Part shown: piece after piece, positions 35,090 to 44,566 of the stretch
Numbering within the stretch: the stretch's first letter is position 1
How the letters are laid out: each line of letters starts with the position of its first letter
NCBI RefSeq assembly: GCF_002090135.1
Contig: NZ_BBRL01000004.1
Span: 1 to 64,000 of the forward strand
Reading direction: 5' to 3'
Source of the DNA: Demequina sp. NBRC 110055
GTDB lineage: Bacteria > Actinomycetota > Actinomycetes > Actinomycetales > Demequinaceae
Length of the DNA stretch: 64,000 nucleotides
Program-made: the position numbers and the translations under genes
Notes under the pieces: generated by a model
Told to the model about the DNA's origin: nothing
Seen by the model: the letters and a program-made list of their open reading frames with translations, nothing else
Database searches by the model: none

Positions 35090-35968
35090 CTACTTCGTGA
35101 GGATGGCCCGCATCAGTTCGGCGGTCTCGGTGGGGGTCTTGCCCACCTTGACGCCGGCGGCCTCGAGGGCCTCCTTCTTGGCCTGCGCGGTGCCCGCGGA
35201 GCCCGACACGATGGCGCCGGCGTGGCCCATGGTCTTGCCCTCGGGGGCCTCGAAGCCCGCGACGTAGCCGACGACCGGCTTCGTCACGTGCTCCTTGATG
35301 TAGGCCGCGGCACGCTCCTCGGCGTCGCCGCCGATCTCACCGATCATGACGATCGCGTCGGTGTCGGGGTCGTTCTCGAACGCCTCGAGGCAATCGATGT
35401 GCGTCGTGCCGATGATGGGGTCACCGCCGATGCCGACAGCGGTCGAGAAGCCCAGGTCGCGCAGCTCGAACATCATCTGGTAGGTCAGCGTGCCCGACTT
35501 CGACACCAGGCCGATGCGGCCGGGACCGGTGATGTTCGCGGGCGTGATGCCCACGTTGGACTCGCCCGGCGTGATGAGACCGGGGCAGTTGGGGCCGATG
35601 AGCCGCACGCCCTTGGACTGGGCGTAGGCGAAGAACTCGGCGGTGTCCGCGACGGGCACGCCCTCGGTGATGATGACGGCCAGGCCGATGCCCGCGTCGA
35701 CCGCTTCGGTGACGGCCGCCTTGGTGAAGGCCGGGGGCACAAACAGAACGGTCACATCGGCGCCGGTCTCTGCCATCGCATCGGCCACCGATCCGAAGAC
35801 GGGGATCTCGGTGCCGTCGAAGTCGACGGAGGTGCCGGCCTTGCGGGGGTTCACTCCGCCGACGATGTTCGTGCCGGAGGCGAGCATGCGCGCGGTGTGC
35901 TTAGACCCTTCCGCGCCGGTCATGCCCTGGACGATGACCTTGGAGTCCTTGTTGATGAAGATCGACAT
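35090..35968 (-). CDS. sucD: Succinate-CoA ligase subunit alpha
   Basis: CoA-binding and phospho-histidine subunit of succinyl-CoA synthetase, 292 residues. [24 protein letters not shown] at the N-terminus (start at 35968) is the CoA-binding Rossmann opening; [15 protein letters not shown] and [10 protein letters not shown] follow, and the active-site histidine is in [14 protein letters not shown]. It lies 11 bases after sucC and forms the standard operon. A longer in-frame extension upstream merely shadows sucC. Works with SucC in the TCA cycle. Confidence 0.96.
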   Translation of the reverse strand: MSIFINKDSKVIVQGMTGAEGSKHTARMLASGTNIVGGVNPRKAGTSVDFDGTEIPVFGSVADAMAETGADVTVLFVPPAFTKAAVTEAVDAGIGLAVIITEGVPVADTAEFFAYAQSKGVRLIGPNCPGLITPGESNVGITPANITGPGRIGLVSKSGTLTYQMMFELRDLGFSTAVGIGGDPIIGTTHIDCLEAFENDPDTDAIVMIGEIGGDAEERAAAYIKEHVTKPVVGYVAGFEAPEGKTMGHAGAIVSGSAGTAQAKKEALEAAGVKVGKTPTETAELMRAILTK

Positions 35969-35979
35969 GTGAGGCTCCC

Positions 35980-37146
35980 TTACGCGTTGGCCAGCTCGGC
36001 GGCCTTGGCCGCGGCGCCGTCCATGGTGTCGACGATGGTCACGAGCGGGTGGTTCGCGGCCGCGAGGATCTCGCGGCCCTCGTCCACCGAGTTGCCGTCC
36101 AGGCGCACCACGAGCGGCTTGGTGGCCGCGTCGCCGAGCGTCTCGAGCGCGCCCACAATGCCGTTGGCGACCTCGATGCAGCTGGTGATGCCGCCGAAGA
36201 CGTTGACGAACACGCTCTTGACCTGTGGGTCGTTGAGGATGACGTCGAGCCCGTTCGCCATGACCGCGGCAGACGCGCCGCCGCCGATGTCGAGGAAGTT
36301 GGCGGGCTTCACGCCGCCGTGCGACTCGCCCGCATAGGCGACCACGTCGAGGGTCGACATGACCAGGCCGGCACCGTTGCCGATGATGCCCACCGAGCCG
36401 TCGAGCTTCACGTAGTTGAGGTTCAGAGCCTTCGCCTTCGCCTCGAGCGGATCGGCGGCGGCCTTGTCCTCGAGGGCCTCGTGGTCCTCGTGGCGGAAGC
36501 CGGCGTTCTCGTCGAGCGTGACCTTGCCGTCGAGGGCGATGATCGACCCGTCCTCGGTACGGACCAGGGGGTTTACCTCGACAAGCGTGGCGTCCTCGTT
36601 CTTGTAGACGTCCCACAGCTTGACGATGACCTCCGCGACGGGGGCCTTCAAGTCCTCGGGGAAGTTCGCGGTGTCGACGATCTCTGCGGCCTTGGCGGCG
36701 TCGATGCCGACCAGGGGGTCAACGGCCACGCGGGCCAGGGCCTCGGGGCGCTCGACGGCGAGCTGCTCGATCTCCATGCCGCCCTCGACCGAGCACATCG
36801 CGAGATAGCGACGCTGCGCGCGGTCCAGCAGGACGGAGAAGTAGAACTCCTCCGCAATGGCCGCGCCGGCCGCGATCATCACGCGGTGCACGGTGTGGCC
36901 CTTGATGTCCATGCCGAGGATCTGCTGGGCTGCCTCTTCGGCCTCCTGGGGCGAGCGGGCGAGCTTCACGCCGCCGGCCTTGCCGCGTCCTCCGGTCTTC
37001 ACCTGGGCCTTGACGACAACGACGCCGCCACCCAGCTTCTCGGCGGCGGCCTTGGCCTCCGCGGGGGTCTCGGCGACGATGCCGGGCAACACGGGGACTC
37101 CGTGCTTCTCGAACATGTCGCGAGCCTGGTACTCGTACAGGTCCAT
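35980..37146 (-). CDS. sucC: ADP-forming succinate-CoA ligase subunit beta
   Basis: ATP-grasp and nucleotide-binding subunit of succinyl-CoA synthetase, 388 residues. [19 protein letters not shown] is the canonical N-terminus; [16 protein letters not shown] binds nucleotide, [10 protein letters not shown] and [11 protein letters not shown] hold metal ligands, and [18 protein letters not shown] binds the partner subunit and phosphate. The ATG at 37146 has AAGGA seven bases upstream. First gene of the sucCD operon. Over 60 residues of upstream in-frame sequence are non-coding. Confidence 0.96.
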   Translation of the reverse strand: MDLYEYQARDMFEKHGVPVLPGIVAETPAEAKAAAEKLGGGVVVVKAQVKTGGRGKAGGVKLARSPQEAEEAAQQILGMDIKGHTVHRVMIAAGAAIAEEFYFSVLLDRAQRRYLAMCSVEGGMEIEQLAVERPEALARVAVDPLVGIDAAKAAEIVDTANFPEDLKAPVAEVIVKLWDVYKNEDATLVEVNPLVRTEDGSIIALDGKVTLDENAGFRHEDHEALEDKAAADPLEAKAKALNLNYVKLDGSVGIIGNGAGLVMSTLDVVAYAGESHGGVKPANFLDIGGGASAAVMANGLDVILNDPQVKSVFVNVFGGITSCIEVANGIVGALETLGDAATKPLVVRLDGNSVDEGREILAAANHPLVTIVDTMDGAAAKAAELANA

Positions 37147-37188
37147 GTGCGTCCTTGCTGTCGTGAAAGGCCGCGCGGGTCTCGCGCG

Positions 37189-37231
37189 CCAGTACGTGGG
37201 GGTCACGATACCGGCCCCGTGTGACCGGGGC
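37189..37231 (-). promoter_or_regulatory. Candidate promoter and small hairpin upstream of sucC
   Basis: On the minus strand TATCGT lies roughly 60 bases upstream of the sucC ATG and could be a -10 box. A perfect 6-bp stem (37214-37219 with 37226-37231) with a six-base loop lies just upstream of it, where a regulator might bind. Evidence is weak. Confidence 0.3.
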
Positions 37232-37288
37232 GTAACGTCGTCGGCACGCGGGCGAGGGAAGTGTCGTGATTCTTGACGGCCTGTGGAG

Positions 37289-37304
37289 GGCCGATGCCGT
37301 GGCC
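37289..37304 (+). repeat. Intergenic copy of the GGCCGATGCCGTGGCC oligomer
   Basis: An exact copy directly adjoining the stop codon of the response regulator gene, in otherwise unremarkable intergenic DNA. Confidence 0.5.
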
Positions 37305-37951
37305 TAGAGGTCGGCCGCGTCACCCGGGCGGACAAATCCGGCCTCGTACGCGACGATCACCGCCTGCGTCCGGTCGCGCACTCCCAGCTTGGTGAGGATC
37401 GAGGCGACGTGCGACTTGACGGTCTCGAGCGACACAAACAGCGCGGACGCGATCTCTTGGTTCGACAAGCCTCGAGCCAAGAGCCGCAACACGTCCTGCT
37501 CGCGGTCCGTCAGCTCTGGCATCGCGCGCTCGGCGGGGGCGGCGAAGCGTTCGATGACGGCGCGCGTGGACGCGGGGAACAGCAGCGACTCCCCCGAGGC
37601 GACGATGCGGACGGCCTCGATTAGTTCCGTGGGCGGCACGCGCTTGAGCACGAACCCCGAGGCGCCCGCCCGCATCGCCTCGAACACGTACTCGTCGACC
37701 TCGAAGGTGGTGAGCACCAGCACGCGCGTGGCGCAGCCCTCGTCGAGGACTCTGCGGGTGGCGGCGAGCCCGTCCAGACCGGGCATGCGGACATCCATCA
37801 GCACCACATCGGGATCGTGCTCGAACGCGCGGGCGATGGCCTCCTCGCCGTCGCCCGCCTCGGCCACGACTTCCCACCCCTCGACGGAGGTGAGGATGGC
37901 GCGCAGCCCCATGCGCACCAACGGATCGTCGTCGACGATGAGGATTCTCAC
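37304..37951 (-). CDS. NarL/LuxR-family response regulator
   Basis: Two-domain transcription regulator of 215 residues. The receiver begins [15 protein letters not shown], with the phosphoacceptor aspartate in [10 protein letters not shown] (about D54) and the switch residues T and K in LVLTTF and FVLKRVPP. The C-terminal LuxR helix-turn-helix reads [22 protein letters not shown]. The GTG at 37951 overlaps the kinase stop (GTGA), so the pair is translationally coupled. A likely target is the MMPL exporter divergent from the kinase gene, as in many actinobacterial drug-sensing systems; this is context inference. Confidence 0.92.
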   Translation of the reverse strand: MRILIVDDDPLVRMGLRAILTSVEGWEVVAEAGDGEEAIARAFEHDPDVVLMDVRMPGLDGLAATRRVLDEGCATRVLVLTTFEVDEYVFEAMRAGASGFVLKRVPPTELIEAVRIVASGESLLFPASTRAVIERFAAPAERAMPELTDREQDVLRLLARGLSNQEIASALFVSLETVKSHVASILTKLGVRDRTQAVIVAYEAGFVRPGDAADL

Positions 37952-39324
37952 GCGCCCACCTTCTCGCGCATCGTGTCCCACGGAGATGCGTACTCGTCGG
38001 CGCCGAGCGATACCTCGAGCGGGAGCAGCGCCAGCACCTCGAAGCCGCCGTCGTGGGTCCGTCCGGTGCGGCTCACGCCTCCGAGGAGGGCCGCCCGGTC
38101 GCGGATGCCCGCGAGGCCTCGGCCCATGCCGCCGCGGCCCGGCACCGACGTGCCGGGACCATTCACGACCCGCAGGCCCACGGCATCGGCCACCAGGTCG
38201 ACCCGCACGCAGATCGCGGCGCCCGGCGCGTGCTTCGCGGCATTGGTGATCGCTTCTCGGGTGACGGCGTAGACGGTGCGCGAGACGGGCTTGGGTGCAT
38301 CGGCCACGCCCAGATGAGCCTCGATGGAAAGACCGGCCGCGCGGGCGGCCGCGACCAGTTCGGGCAGCTGCGCGACGCCAGGCAGGGGCGCGCGCGGCTC
38401 CGAGTCGTCGCCCCTGAGCGCCGCAATAATGCGGTCCAGCTCGCCCATGGCGGCACGCCCGCGCTCCTCGATGTTACGCAGCGCTTGGCGCGCGAACTCG
38501 GGGTCGCTGTCGAACACGTGGGCGCCGGCGCCGGCCTGCACGATGTTCATGGTGATCATGTGGCCGATGGAGTCATGAAGTTCCTGGTCGATGCGCACCT
38601 GGGTCTCGGCGAGCTCGGCGCGTGCGGTTACGCGAGCCACCTTCTCCTGTGCGCACGGGCCGAGCGCCCACCGCGCGAGCGGCTGGTGCAGGCACGAGAA
38701 GTGGTGGGAGATCCACGAGAACATGGGCACCGCGAAGGCCACCACGGGCGTCCCGACCAGGGTCCAGAACACCACGGTGTCGACGATCGCGGCCGCAGTG
38801 GGATCGTCGGCGCCCGGCCCCGGGACGACGCCTGCGGCGTACCCGACGGCGATGAGCCACGCGGCGATGAGGCTCACCGGCACCACGATCGCCGCAAGCG
38901 CGAGCGCGAAGCCGAGCGGTCCGAGCACGATGCGCATCATGATCCACGCGAGGATGCGCCACCCGTTGGTGTCGTGCAGCAGCGCGTGCCCCCAGCGGCC
39001 GGCGCCTGCGAGCGTCATGGGCTCGCCGGGCTCGTGAAGGCGATACCCGCGCGGCCCGGGCTCCTCGACCTCGGCGTCCAGGGCGCCGTTGGCGAGGCGA
39101 CGTTCGAGCGCGCCAAGGGGCCTGAGAGTCCACTGCATGAAGGCCAGCACCACGACGCCGATCCACACGATGACGAGCGCGAGGCCCACGGCGTACATCG
39201 TCACCGCGTAGGTGAACCACAGGATGCCCAGCGGCAGGCCGATCAGCAGGTACGACACCTCGCGCCAGGTCCGGGCAGACCAGGTGTTCGCGAAATAGTG
39301 GCCGAGTGCGCGCATAGGGACCAT
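37948..39324 (-). CDS. Sensor histidine kinase with N-terminal membrane sensor domain
   Basis: Membrane kinase of about 458 residues. Four to six helices in the first 260 residues form a sensor domain like that of Streptomyces antibiotic-responsive kinases; a YRLHEPGE linker region lies between. The dimerisation/phosphoacceptor motif is ELHDSIGHMITMNIVQAGAGAHVF, with the histidine in LHDS, and the ATPase N-box is REAITNAAKHAP with a G-box GGMGRGLAGIRDRA. Starts at 39324 (MVP) and 39315 (MRA) are both possible; neither has a good ribosome site. Coupled to the regulator downstream and divergent from the MMPL gene. Confidence 0.88.
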   Translation of the reverse strand: MVPMRALGHYFANTWSARTWREVSYLLIGLPLGILWFTYAVTMYAVGLALVIVWIGVVVLAFMQWTLRPLGALERRLANGALDAEVEEPGPRGYRLHEPGEPMTLAGAGRWGHALLHDTNGWRILAWIMMRIVLGPLGFALALAAIVVPVSLIAAWLIAVGYAAGVVPGPGADDPTAAAIVDTVVFWTLVGTPVVAFAVPMFSWISHHFSCLHQPLARWALGPCAQEKVARVTARAELAETQVRIDQELHDSIGHMITMNIVQAGAGAHVFDSDPEFARQALRNIEERGRAAMGELDRIIAALRGDDSEPRAPLPGVAQLPELVAAARAAGLSIEAHLGVADAPKPVSRTVYAVTREAITNAAKHAPGAAICVRVDLVADAVGLRVVNGPGTSVPGRGGMGRGLAGIRDRAALLGGVSRTGRTHDGGFEVLALLPLEVSLGADEYASPWDTMREKVGA

Positions 39325-39525
39325 CGTGCCCGGTGCATCCCCGTTCCGCCCACGCTCGCGCGGACGTTTTGAGTCTCCCTCGTCCGGGGGACGCGCCCGC
39401 TCTATCGCCCCCTCGCGCGGCGGCCACGATTCCCCCACCCTCCCGGCACGAATGGCTCGCAGGCGTGCTGACCGGGCACGGGTCGCATTTCTAGCGTCGA
39501 GGTGTCCCTATCGACAGGAGCAGAC

Positions 39526-41730
39526 ATGAGTCCCCAGGGCATCACCGGGCGCCTCGCCCGCACCGCGGCCAGCCGGCCGTGGCTCACCGTTTCCGTCTGG
39601 TTTGTGGCGCTTGTCGCCGCGGGTTACGCCGCGTCGGGCCTCGGCGACGCGCTCACGCAGGACGATCGCATCCAGGTCGCCACCGAGTCCGACTCCGCGA
39701 CCGCACTGGTCGCCGCTCATAATGAGGCGACGGCCGATGCCGTGGGCGCCTCGGACGCGACCGTCGAGACCGTCGTCGTGGCATCCGACAACGAGCGGTT
39801 TGGCTCGCCGGCCTTTGCCGAGGCGCTCGCCACGCTGGTGCGCGCCCTCGACGCCGTCGACGGCGTCGCGACTGTGACGGCGCCCACCGCCGATGCCGCC
39901 GGCCCCGCGGCCGCCGATGGCTCGTCCGCACTCATCACGGCATCGGTCACCGCCGACGAGGACGGCGAGGTGGTCGACTCGATGCTCGCCGCGTTGGAGG
40001 ACGCGACGCCCGCGGGCTTCGAGGTGTCCGTCGCCGGTGAGGCGACCGGCTCGGCCATGTTCGACTCGCTTGCCGAGGAGGGGCTGGTGCGCGGCGAGGC
40101 CATCGGCATCGCGGTCGCGCTCGTGATCCTGGTGGGCGTCTTCGGGGCGCTTCTCGCGGCCGGCATCCCGCTGGTCGTCGCGATCGCGGCGATCGTCATG
40201 GCCGTGGGCGCGACCGCGGTCGTCGGTCAGGCCTTCGAGCTGTCCTTCTTCGTGGTCAACATGATCACGATGATGGGCCTCGCCCTCGGCATCGACTACT
40301 CCCTGGTGATGGTCCAGCGCTTCCGCGAGGAGCTTGCGAGCGGGCGAAGCGTGCTCGATGCCGTCACAGTCGCGGGCGGCACCGCCAACCGTGCCGTGCT
40401 GTTCTCCGGCATCACGGTCGTCATCTCGCTCCTGGGCCTGCTGCTGGTGCCGTCGACCATCATGCGCTCGCTCGGCGCGGGCGCCATCCTGGTGGCCGTG
40501 ATGGCCGTCGCCGCCTCCCTGACCCTGCTGCCGGCGATCCTGCGACTACTGGGACAGCGCGTCAATGCGGGGCGCCTGCCCGCCCGCCACCCGGACGCCG
40601 AGCCGCGTGCGTGGCGCGCCATCGCACGCACCGTCAGCGCCCGCCCAGGCGCGTGGGCCATGGGCGGCCTGGTGATCCTGGGACTGCTCGCCGCCCCGGC
40701 CACGCAGATGCGGATGGCGTTCCCCGGCCTCGATGCGCTGCCCGAGGACAACTCCCTGCGGGTGGCCGCGGAGACCCTCGCCGAGGACTACGGGCTGGGA
40801 CAGGGCGCGACCGTCATCGCCGTCGAGGGCGGGGCGAGCGCGCGGGTGGCGGTCGAGGAGATCGCCTCACGTGTGAGCGCCGACCCCGCCTTCGCCGATG
40901 CCGCGGTGACCTACGTGGGCGACGACGCCATCGTCACGTCGACCGAGCTGCTCGACGCGGCGGATCCCGAGGCCGATGCGGCCATCGCGCGCCTACGCGA
41001 CGACGTGGTGCCCGCGGCCCTCGAGGGCACCGAGGCCACGGCGTACGTGGGCGGCGATCAGGCCGAGGCCGTCGATTTCACCGGCATCATCCGCGACGCC
41101 ACTCCCTGGGTGCTCCTCACGGTGCTGGGAGCGAGCTTTGTGCTGCTGCTGGTCGCGTTCCGCTCGGTCGTGGTGCCCACCATGGCGATCGCCCTCAACC
41201 TGCTGTCGACGGCCGCCGCTTTCGGCATGCTCGTCGCGGTCTTCCAGTGGGGCTGGGGTGGCACCCTCCTCGGCTTCCCCCAGGTCGACGGCATCGCGCC
41301 ATGGATCCCGCTGTTCCTCTTCGCGGTCCTGTTCGGGCTGTCGATGGACTATCACGTGTTCCTGCTCAGCCGCATCAAGGAGCGTCACGACGCGGGGGCA
41401 CCCACGCGCGAAGCCGTCGCCTATGGCCTGTCACGCACCGGCTCCCTCATCACCGGCGCGGCACTCATCATGGTCGCCGTTTTCGCGGGCTTCGCCCTGG
41501 GCGACCTCGCGGAGTTCTCGCAGATGGGCTTCGGCCTCGCCGCGGCCGTCATCCTCGACGCGACCGTCGTCCGTTCCATCCTGGTGCCCGCACTCATGAC
41601 CCTGCTGGGCAGGCGCAACTGGTACCTGCCCGGCTGGCTCGAGTGGCTACCCCAGGTGACGATCGAGGCCGAGCCCGCGGCGGCATCGGCCGTGCGACCC
41701 CGGGACGAGCGCGAACCCGCTCTCGTCTAG
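39526..41730 (+). CDS. MMPL/RND-family membrane exporter
   Basis: Transporter of 734 residues with two MMPL halves. Each half has a large extracytoplasmic loop and a six-helix bundle, about 12 helices in all. The hallmark proton-relay segment is GIDYSLVMVQRFREEL in helix 4 of the first half and its partner GLSMDYHVFLLSRIKER in the second. Relatives export lipids, siderophores or antibiotics. The ATG at 39526 follows AGGAG by five bases. Divergent from a kinase-regulator pair that probably controls it; the 201-base region between should hold both promoters, and TAGCGT at 39492-39497 is a candidate -10 box. Confidence 0.92.
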   Translation: MSPQGITGRLARTAASRPWLTVSVWFVALVAAGYAASGLGDALTQDDRIQVATESDSATALVAAHNEATADAVGASDATVETVVVASDNERFGSPAFAEALATLVRALDAVDGVATVTAPTADAAGPAAADGSSALITASVTADEDGEVVDSMLAALEDATPAGFEVSVAGEATGSAMFDSLAEEGLVRGEAIGIAVALVILVGVFGALLAAGIPLVVAIAAIVMAVGATAVVGQAFELSFFVVNMITMMGLALGIDYSLVMVQRFREELASGRSVLDAVTVAGGTANRAVLFSGITVVISLLGLLLVPSTIMRSLGAGAILVAVMAVAASLTLLPAILRLLGQRVNAGRLPARHPDAEPRAWRAIARTVSARPGAWAMGGLVILGLLAAPATQMRMAFPGLDALPEDNSLRVAAETLAEDYGLGQGATVIAVEGGASARVAVEEIASRVSADPAFADAAVTYVGDDAIVTSTELLDAADPEADAAIARLRDDVVPAALEGTEATAYVGGDQAEAVDFTGIIRDATPWVLLTVLGASFVLLLVAFRSVVVPTMAIALNLLSTAAAFGMLVAVFQWGWGGTLLGFPQVDGIAPWIPLFLFAVLFGLSMDYHVFLLSRIKERHDAGAPTREAVAYGLSRTGSLITGAALIMVAVFAGFALGDLAEFSQMGFGLAAAVILDATVVRSILVPALMTLLGRRNWYLPGWLEWLPQVTIEAEPAAASAVRPRDEREPALV

Positions 41731-41736
41731 CGTCCC

Positions 41737-41769
41737 CCGGTTCGGGGCGGCTACGCCACCCCGAACCGG
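41737..41769. terminator. Convergent terminator between MMPL and ldh genes
   Basis: A perfect 11-bp inverted repeat (41737-41747 with 41759-41769) with an 11-base loop overlaps the last codons of ldh. It would act on both strands. Confidence 0.7.
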
Positions 41770-42704
41770 TTGGCGACGTCCTTGATGGACTGGGCCGAGG
41801 CCAGCAAGCCGGCGGTCTCGGCCTCGTCCATCGGGACGGTGGCGTGGTGCTCGATGCCGTGACGGCCCACCACCGACGGCAGCGACATGCACACCTCGCC
41901 CACGCCGGGGTAGTCGATGAGGGTCGACACGGGCATGATGCGGCGCTGATCACCCAGAACGGCCTCCACGATGCGGGCGCCGGCGGCACCGACCGCGTAG
42001 TTGGTGGCTCCCTTGCCCTCGATGATCGTGTAGGCGGAGCGCATCACGTCGTGGTGGATCTGCTCGCGGCGTTCGGGCGTCATCACAATGTTGCCCTCGC
42101 GGTCGCGCCACTCGGTCAGCAGTTGGCCACCGATGGAGGCGGAGGACCACAGCGCCACCTCGGAGTCGCCGTGTTCGCCCGCGATGTAGGCGTGAACGTT
42201 ACCGACCGCCACGTCGCACACGGCGGCGATCTGGTGGCGCAGGCGCGACGTGTCGAGCGCCGTGCCGGAGCCGAACATCTGCGCGGGGTCCATGCCGGAC
42301 TTCTTGATCGCGGCGTACGTCACCACGTCGACGGGATTGGTGACGAGGATGTAGATCGCATCGGGCGCGGCCTTCAGCAGCGGCGGCAGCACCTTGTCCA
42401 TGAGCGAGATGGTGGCGCCCGCGAGGTCCATGCGGGACTGACCCGGCTGCTGCTTAGCACCTGCGGTGATGACCACCACGTCCGAGCCGGAGACCACGTC
42501 CACGTCGTCCGAGCCGATCACCGTGGCCTCGGGCATGAACTGGATGCCCTGAGCGAGATCAAGGGCCTCGGCCTCGACCTTCGCCTTATTGATGTCATAC
42601 AGCGCGACGGTGCGGGCGAATCCCCGCATCAGGCCTGCGTAGGCCAGGGTTGCGCCCACGGCGCCGGCGCCGACGATGGACACCTTTGAGGTCTTGGATT
42701 CCAC
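41751..42704 (-). CDS. ldh: L-lactate dehydrogenase
   Basis: NADH-dependent reduction of pyruvate to L-lactate, 317 residues, cytoplasmic. The Rossmann opening KVSIVGAGAVGATLAYAGL is followed by the mobile loop GAKQQPGQSRMDL containing the substrate arginine, ITNP-like LVTNPVDVVTYAA, SGTALDTSRLRHQ with the Asp/Arg pair, and the catalytic histidine in IAGEHGDSEVALWSS. The Q in QQPGQ marks lactate over malate specificity. With pta-ackA it suggests overflow or fermentative growth. Convergent with the MMPL gene. Confidence 0.96.
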   Translation of the reverse strand: MESKTSKVSIVGAGAVGATLAYAGLMRGFARTVALYDINKAKVEAEALDLAQGIQFMPEATVIGSDDVDVVSGSDVVVITAGAKQQPGQSRMDLAGATISLMDKVLPPLLKAAPDAIYILVTNPVDVVTYAAIKKSGMDPAQMFGSGTALDTSRLRHQIAAVCDVAVGNVHAYIAGEHGDSEVALWSSASIGGQLLTEWRDREGNIVMTPERREQIHHDVMRSAYTIIEGKGATNYAVGAAGARIVEAVLGDQRRIMPVSTLIDYPGVGEVCMSLPSVVGRHGIEHHATVPMDEAETAGLLASAQSIKDVANRFGVA

Positions 42705-42737
42705 GGCTTCCTCCCGAGTCTCGCTTCCGCGGTCAGC

Positions 42738-43382
42738 CTATCGGGCCGATGCCCCGGCCGGGCGGGTCGCGATGCACAGGTCACCCGTGGCAATCTCCTC
42801 CGCGGGCACGTTCAGCGTCCCGCCCCAGCGCTGCTCGATGAAGTACTGCGCACCCGCGCACCAGCGGTCGCCCAGCACAAAGGACGAGCCCAGCGAGAGG
42901 CGCTCGCCCGCATACGCGAAGGACTGCCCGCCGGGAACGAGGTCCTCCAGGGCGAACGAGTCCGCCCACGGAACGAGCGACCAACCATTCCCGCCGCACC
43001 GCTCCTCTGGGGCGCCGGGATCAAGACCCGCGTCCAGCTCCTCAGGGGCCTCGACCGGTAGGTCGCAATTGGGGTCAAACACCAGCACCCCTCCGGTGAG
43101 CACCACGTCGTCCTCGCACGCGTCTGTCGCGGCTGTCGTGATGGTGGGCTCCACCATGGTGACGTCCACGCGGGTGAGGCCCCACACGTCGAGCACGGGC
43201 GCACGTCCCGAGGACTCCAGGTCGGCCTCGAGGGTGATGGCACCGCACCCGTCCTGAGCCGCCGCTGCGGTCTGCGAGACCGGCGTCACGGCGTCGCCGA
43301 CCGCGCGGACAGGCACCACGGTGAGCGCGGCCACCACCACGACGATTGCCGCACCGATGCCGGCTTTCACCCACCAGGCCAT
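42738..43382 (-). CDS. Exported or membrane-anchored six-cysteine protein, unknown
   Basis: I do not recognise a family. The 214-residue product has a single N-terminal hydrophobic segment (about 6-28) that may be an uncleaved anchor or a signal peptide, then an acidic extracytoplasmic domain. Six cysteines (in DGCG, DACEDD, PNCDL, ERCGG, RWCAG and GDLCI) suggest three disulfides. A strong GAGGAGG ribosome site supports the ATG at 43382. It lies between the oxygenase and ldh genes on the same strand, but nothing links its role to either. Confidence 0.7.
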   Translation of the reverse strand: MAWWVKAGIGAAIVVVVAALTVVPVRAVGDAVTPVSQTAAAAQDGCGAITLEADLESSGRAPVLDVWGLTRVDVTMVEPTITTAATDACEDDVVLTGGVLVFDPNCDLPVEAPEELDAGLDPGAPEERCGGNGWSLVPWADSFALEDLVPGGQSFAYAGERLSLGSSFVLGDRWCAGAQYFIEQRWGGTLNVPAEEIATGDLCIATRPAGASAR

Positions 43383-43422
43383 CAATACCTCCTCTGTGGC
43401 GCGGGGTGCGCCTGGACGGAAA

Positions 43423-44466
43423 CTACCGCTCGCTCGCGAGCACCCGTGCCGACTCACGCCCGGCGCCGAGGTTGCGCACGCCGGCCCGTGACCCCGCGAG
43501 CTTCGCCGCAATGTGCTCGCCCACGGTGACGGGCTCGTAAAGGTCTGGGTGGTCGGCATCCACGCAGGACGGCAGCGTGCTGATGACCGTGTCGACGTTG
43601 CCGTCGTGGAAGAACGCGGCGCTGCGACGGCGCTCGATGGTGCCGTTCACGACGGGAGGCTTCACGCGGTGCAGCGTGGACATCCACCGCTCGTTGGTGA
43701 GTCGCGCGGTGACGTCACCCAGGTTGATGAGCATCGCGCCCTCGTCGGGCTGGACGTCGTTCCAGCGGCCCTCGCTGTCGAGCACCTGCAGGCCCTTCAC
43801 GCGGTCGGCCCACAGGACCGTCACGATGCCGAAGTCCGTGTGCTCTCCCATGCCCGTGAGGTCGCCGTCGAGTTCGACGTTCGTGCCGGGAGGCAAGGCG
43901 TAGTTATTCATCCTGAGCACGTCGAGCGAGTGGTCGCAGCGCTCGTCGAAGAACGTGGGTGCGAGTCCGAGTGCGTCGGCAAAGATGCGCGTCATGGTGC
44001 GGGCGACGCGCGCCGCCTCGCCGAAGTAGGCCCAGACCTGGGATTCGAAGCCGGGAACGTCGGGCCACAGGTTGTCCGCATAGTCGATCGGTGACAGGTC
44101 ACAGGCGTGCGGATAGTCCGAGGCGGTCGCGCCCACGTTGAATGCCTCGAAGAAGTCGTTCATGCGCGTCGCGGATTCGACACCGAGGGACAGGCTCAGC
44201 GACTCCGACTTCGGCGGCGAGTAGCCGCGGTTGATCTCCGGCGGCGTTCGATAGCCCTTCTTCGCGTCGAGATCGAGGCCAAAGAATGCATCCATGGCTG
44301 CGGCGAGGCCCTCCGTGACCGGGCTCGGGATGCCGTGGCCGTGGATCTGCATAAACCCCACGGTGCGGCACGCGTGGTCCACCGCCGCGGCGACCGCGGC
44401 CCGCTCCTCAGCGGAACCTCCCCTCACATAGGGAGTGATGTCGATGGCAGGCACCTCGAAGGTCAT
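43423..44466 (-). CDS. 2-oxoglutarate/Fe(II) oxygenase, isopenicillin N synthase family
   Basis: Soluble non-heme iron oxygenase of 347 residues. N-terminal PAIDITPYVRGG and VGFMQIHGHGIP are typical of the DIOX_N region. The iron facial triad is visible as HTD in GEHTDFGIVTVLW and a distal histidine in STLHRVKPP; the following ERRRS gives the arginine-x-serine that binds 2-oxoglutarate. Substrate unknown: relatives act on small molecules, plant-like hormones or antibiotics. It has AAAGGA before the ATG. It lies 100 bases downstream of the pcrA stop in the same orientation and belongs to no clear pathway here. Confidence 0.85.
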   Translation of the reverse strand: MTFEVPAIDITPYVRGGSAEERAAVAAAVDHACRTVGFMQIHGHGIPSPVTEGLAAAMDAFFGLDLDAKKGYRTPPEINRGYSPPKSESLSLSLGVESATRMNDFFEAFNVGATASDYPHACDLSPIDYADNLWPDVPGFESQVWAYFGEAARVARTMTRIFADALGLAPTFFDERCDHSLDVLRMNNYALPPGTNVELDGDLTGMGEHTDFGIVTVLWADRVKGLQVLDSEGRWNDVQPDEGAMLINLGDVTARLTNERWMSTLHRVKPPVVNGTIERRRSAAFFHDGNVDTVISTLPSCVDADHPDLYEPVTVGEHIAAKLAGSRAGVRNLGAGRESARVLASER

Positions 44467-44566
44467 GAGCGGTCCTTTCGTGCGGGCGCGTCTCACTCGG
44501 ATGCTAGCCAGCCGCCTGTTTCATCCGCATGACCGCCGTCGCACGCCACTGGCGACGCGGGATCCG

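Noticed and set aside
34721..37224. Long plus-strand frames opposite the PerM-like gene and sucCD
   Set aside because: Antisense to well-recognised genes and lacking any motif.
40611..42689. A 692-codon plus-strand frame spanning MMPL and ldh
   Set aside because: An out-of-frame shadow of the MMPL gene continuing antisense to ldh; Arg-rich and motif-free.
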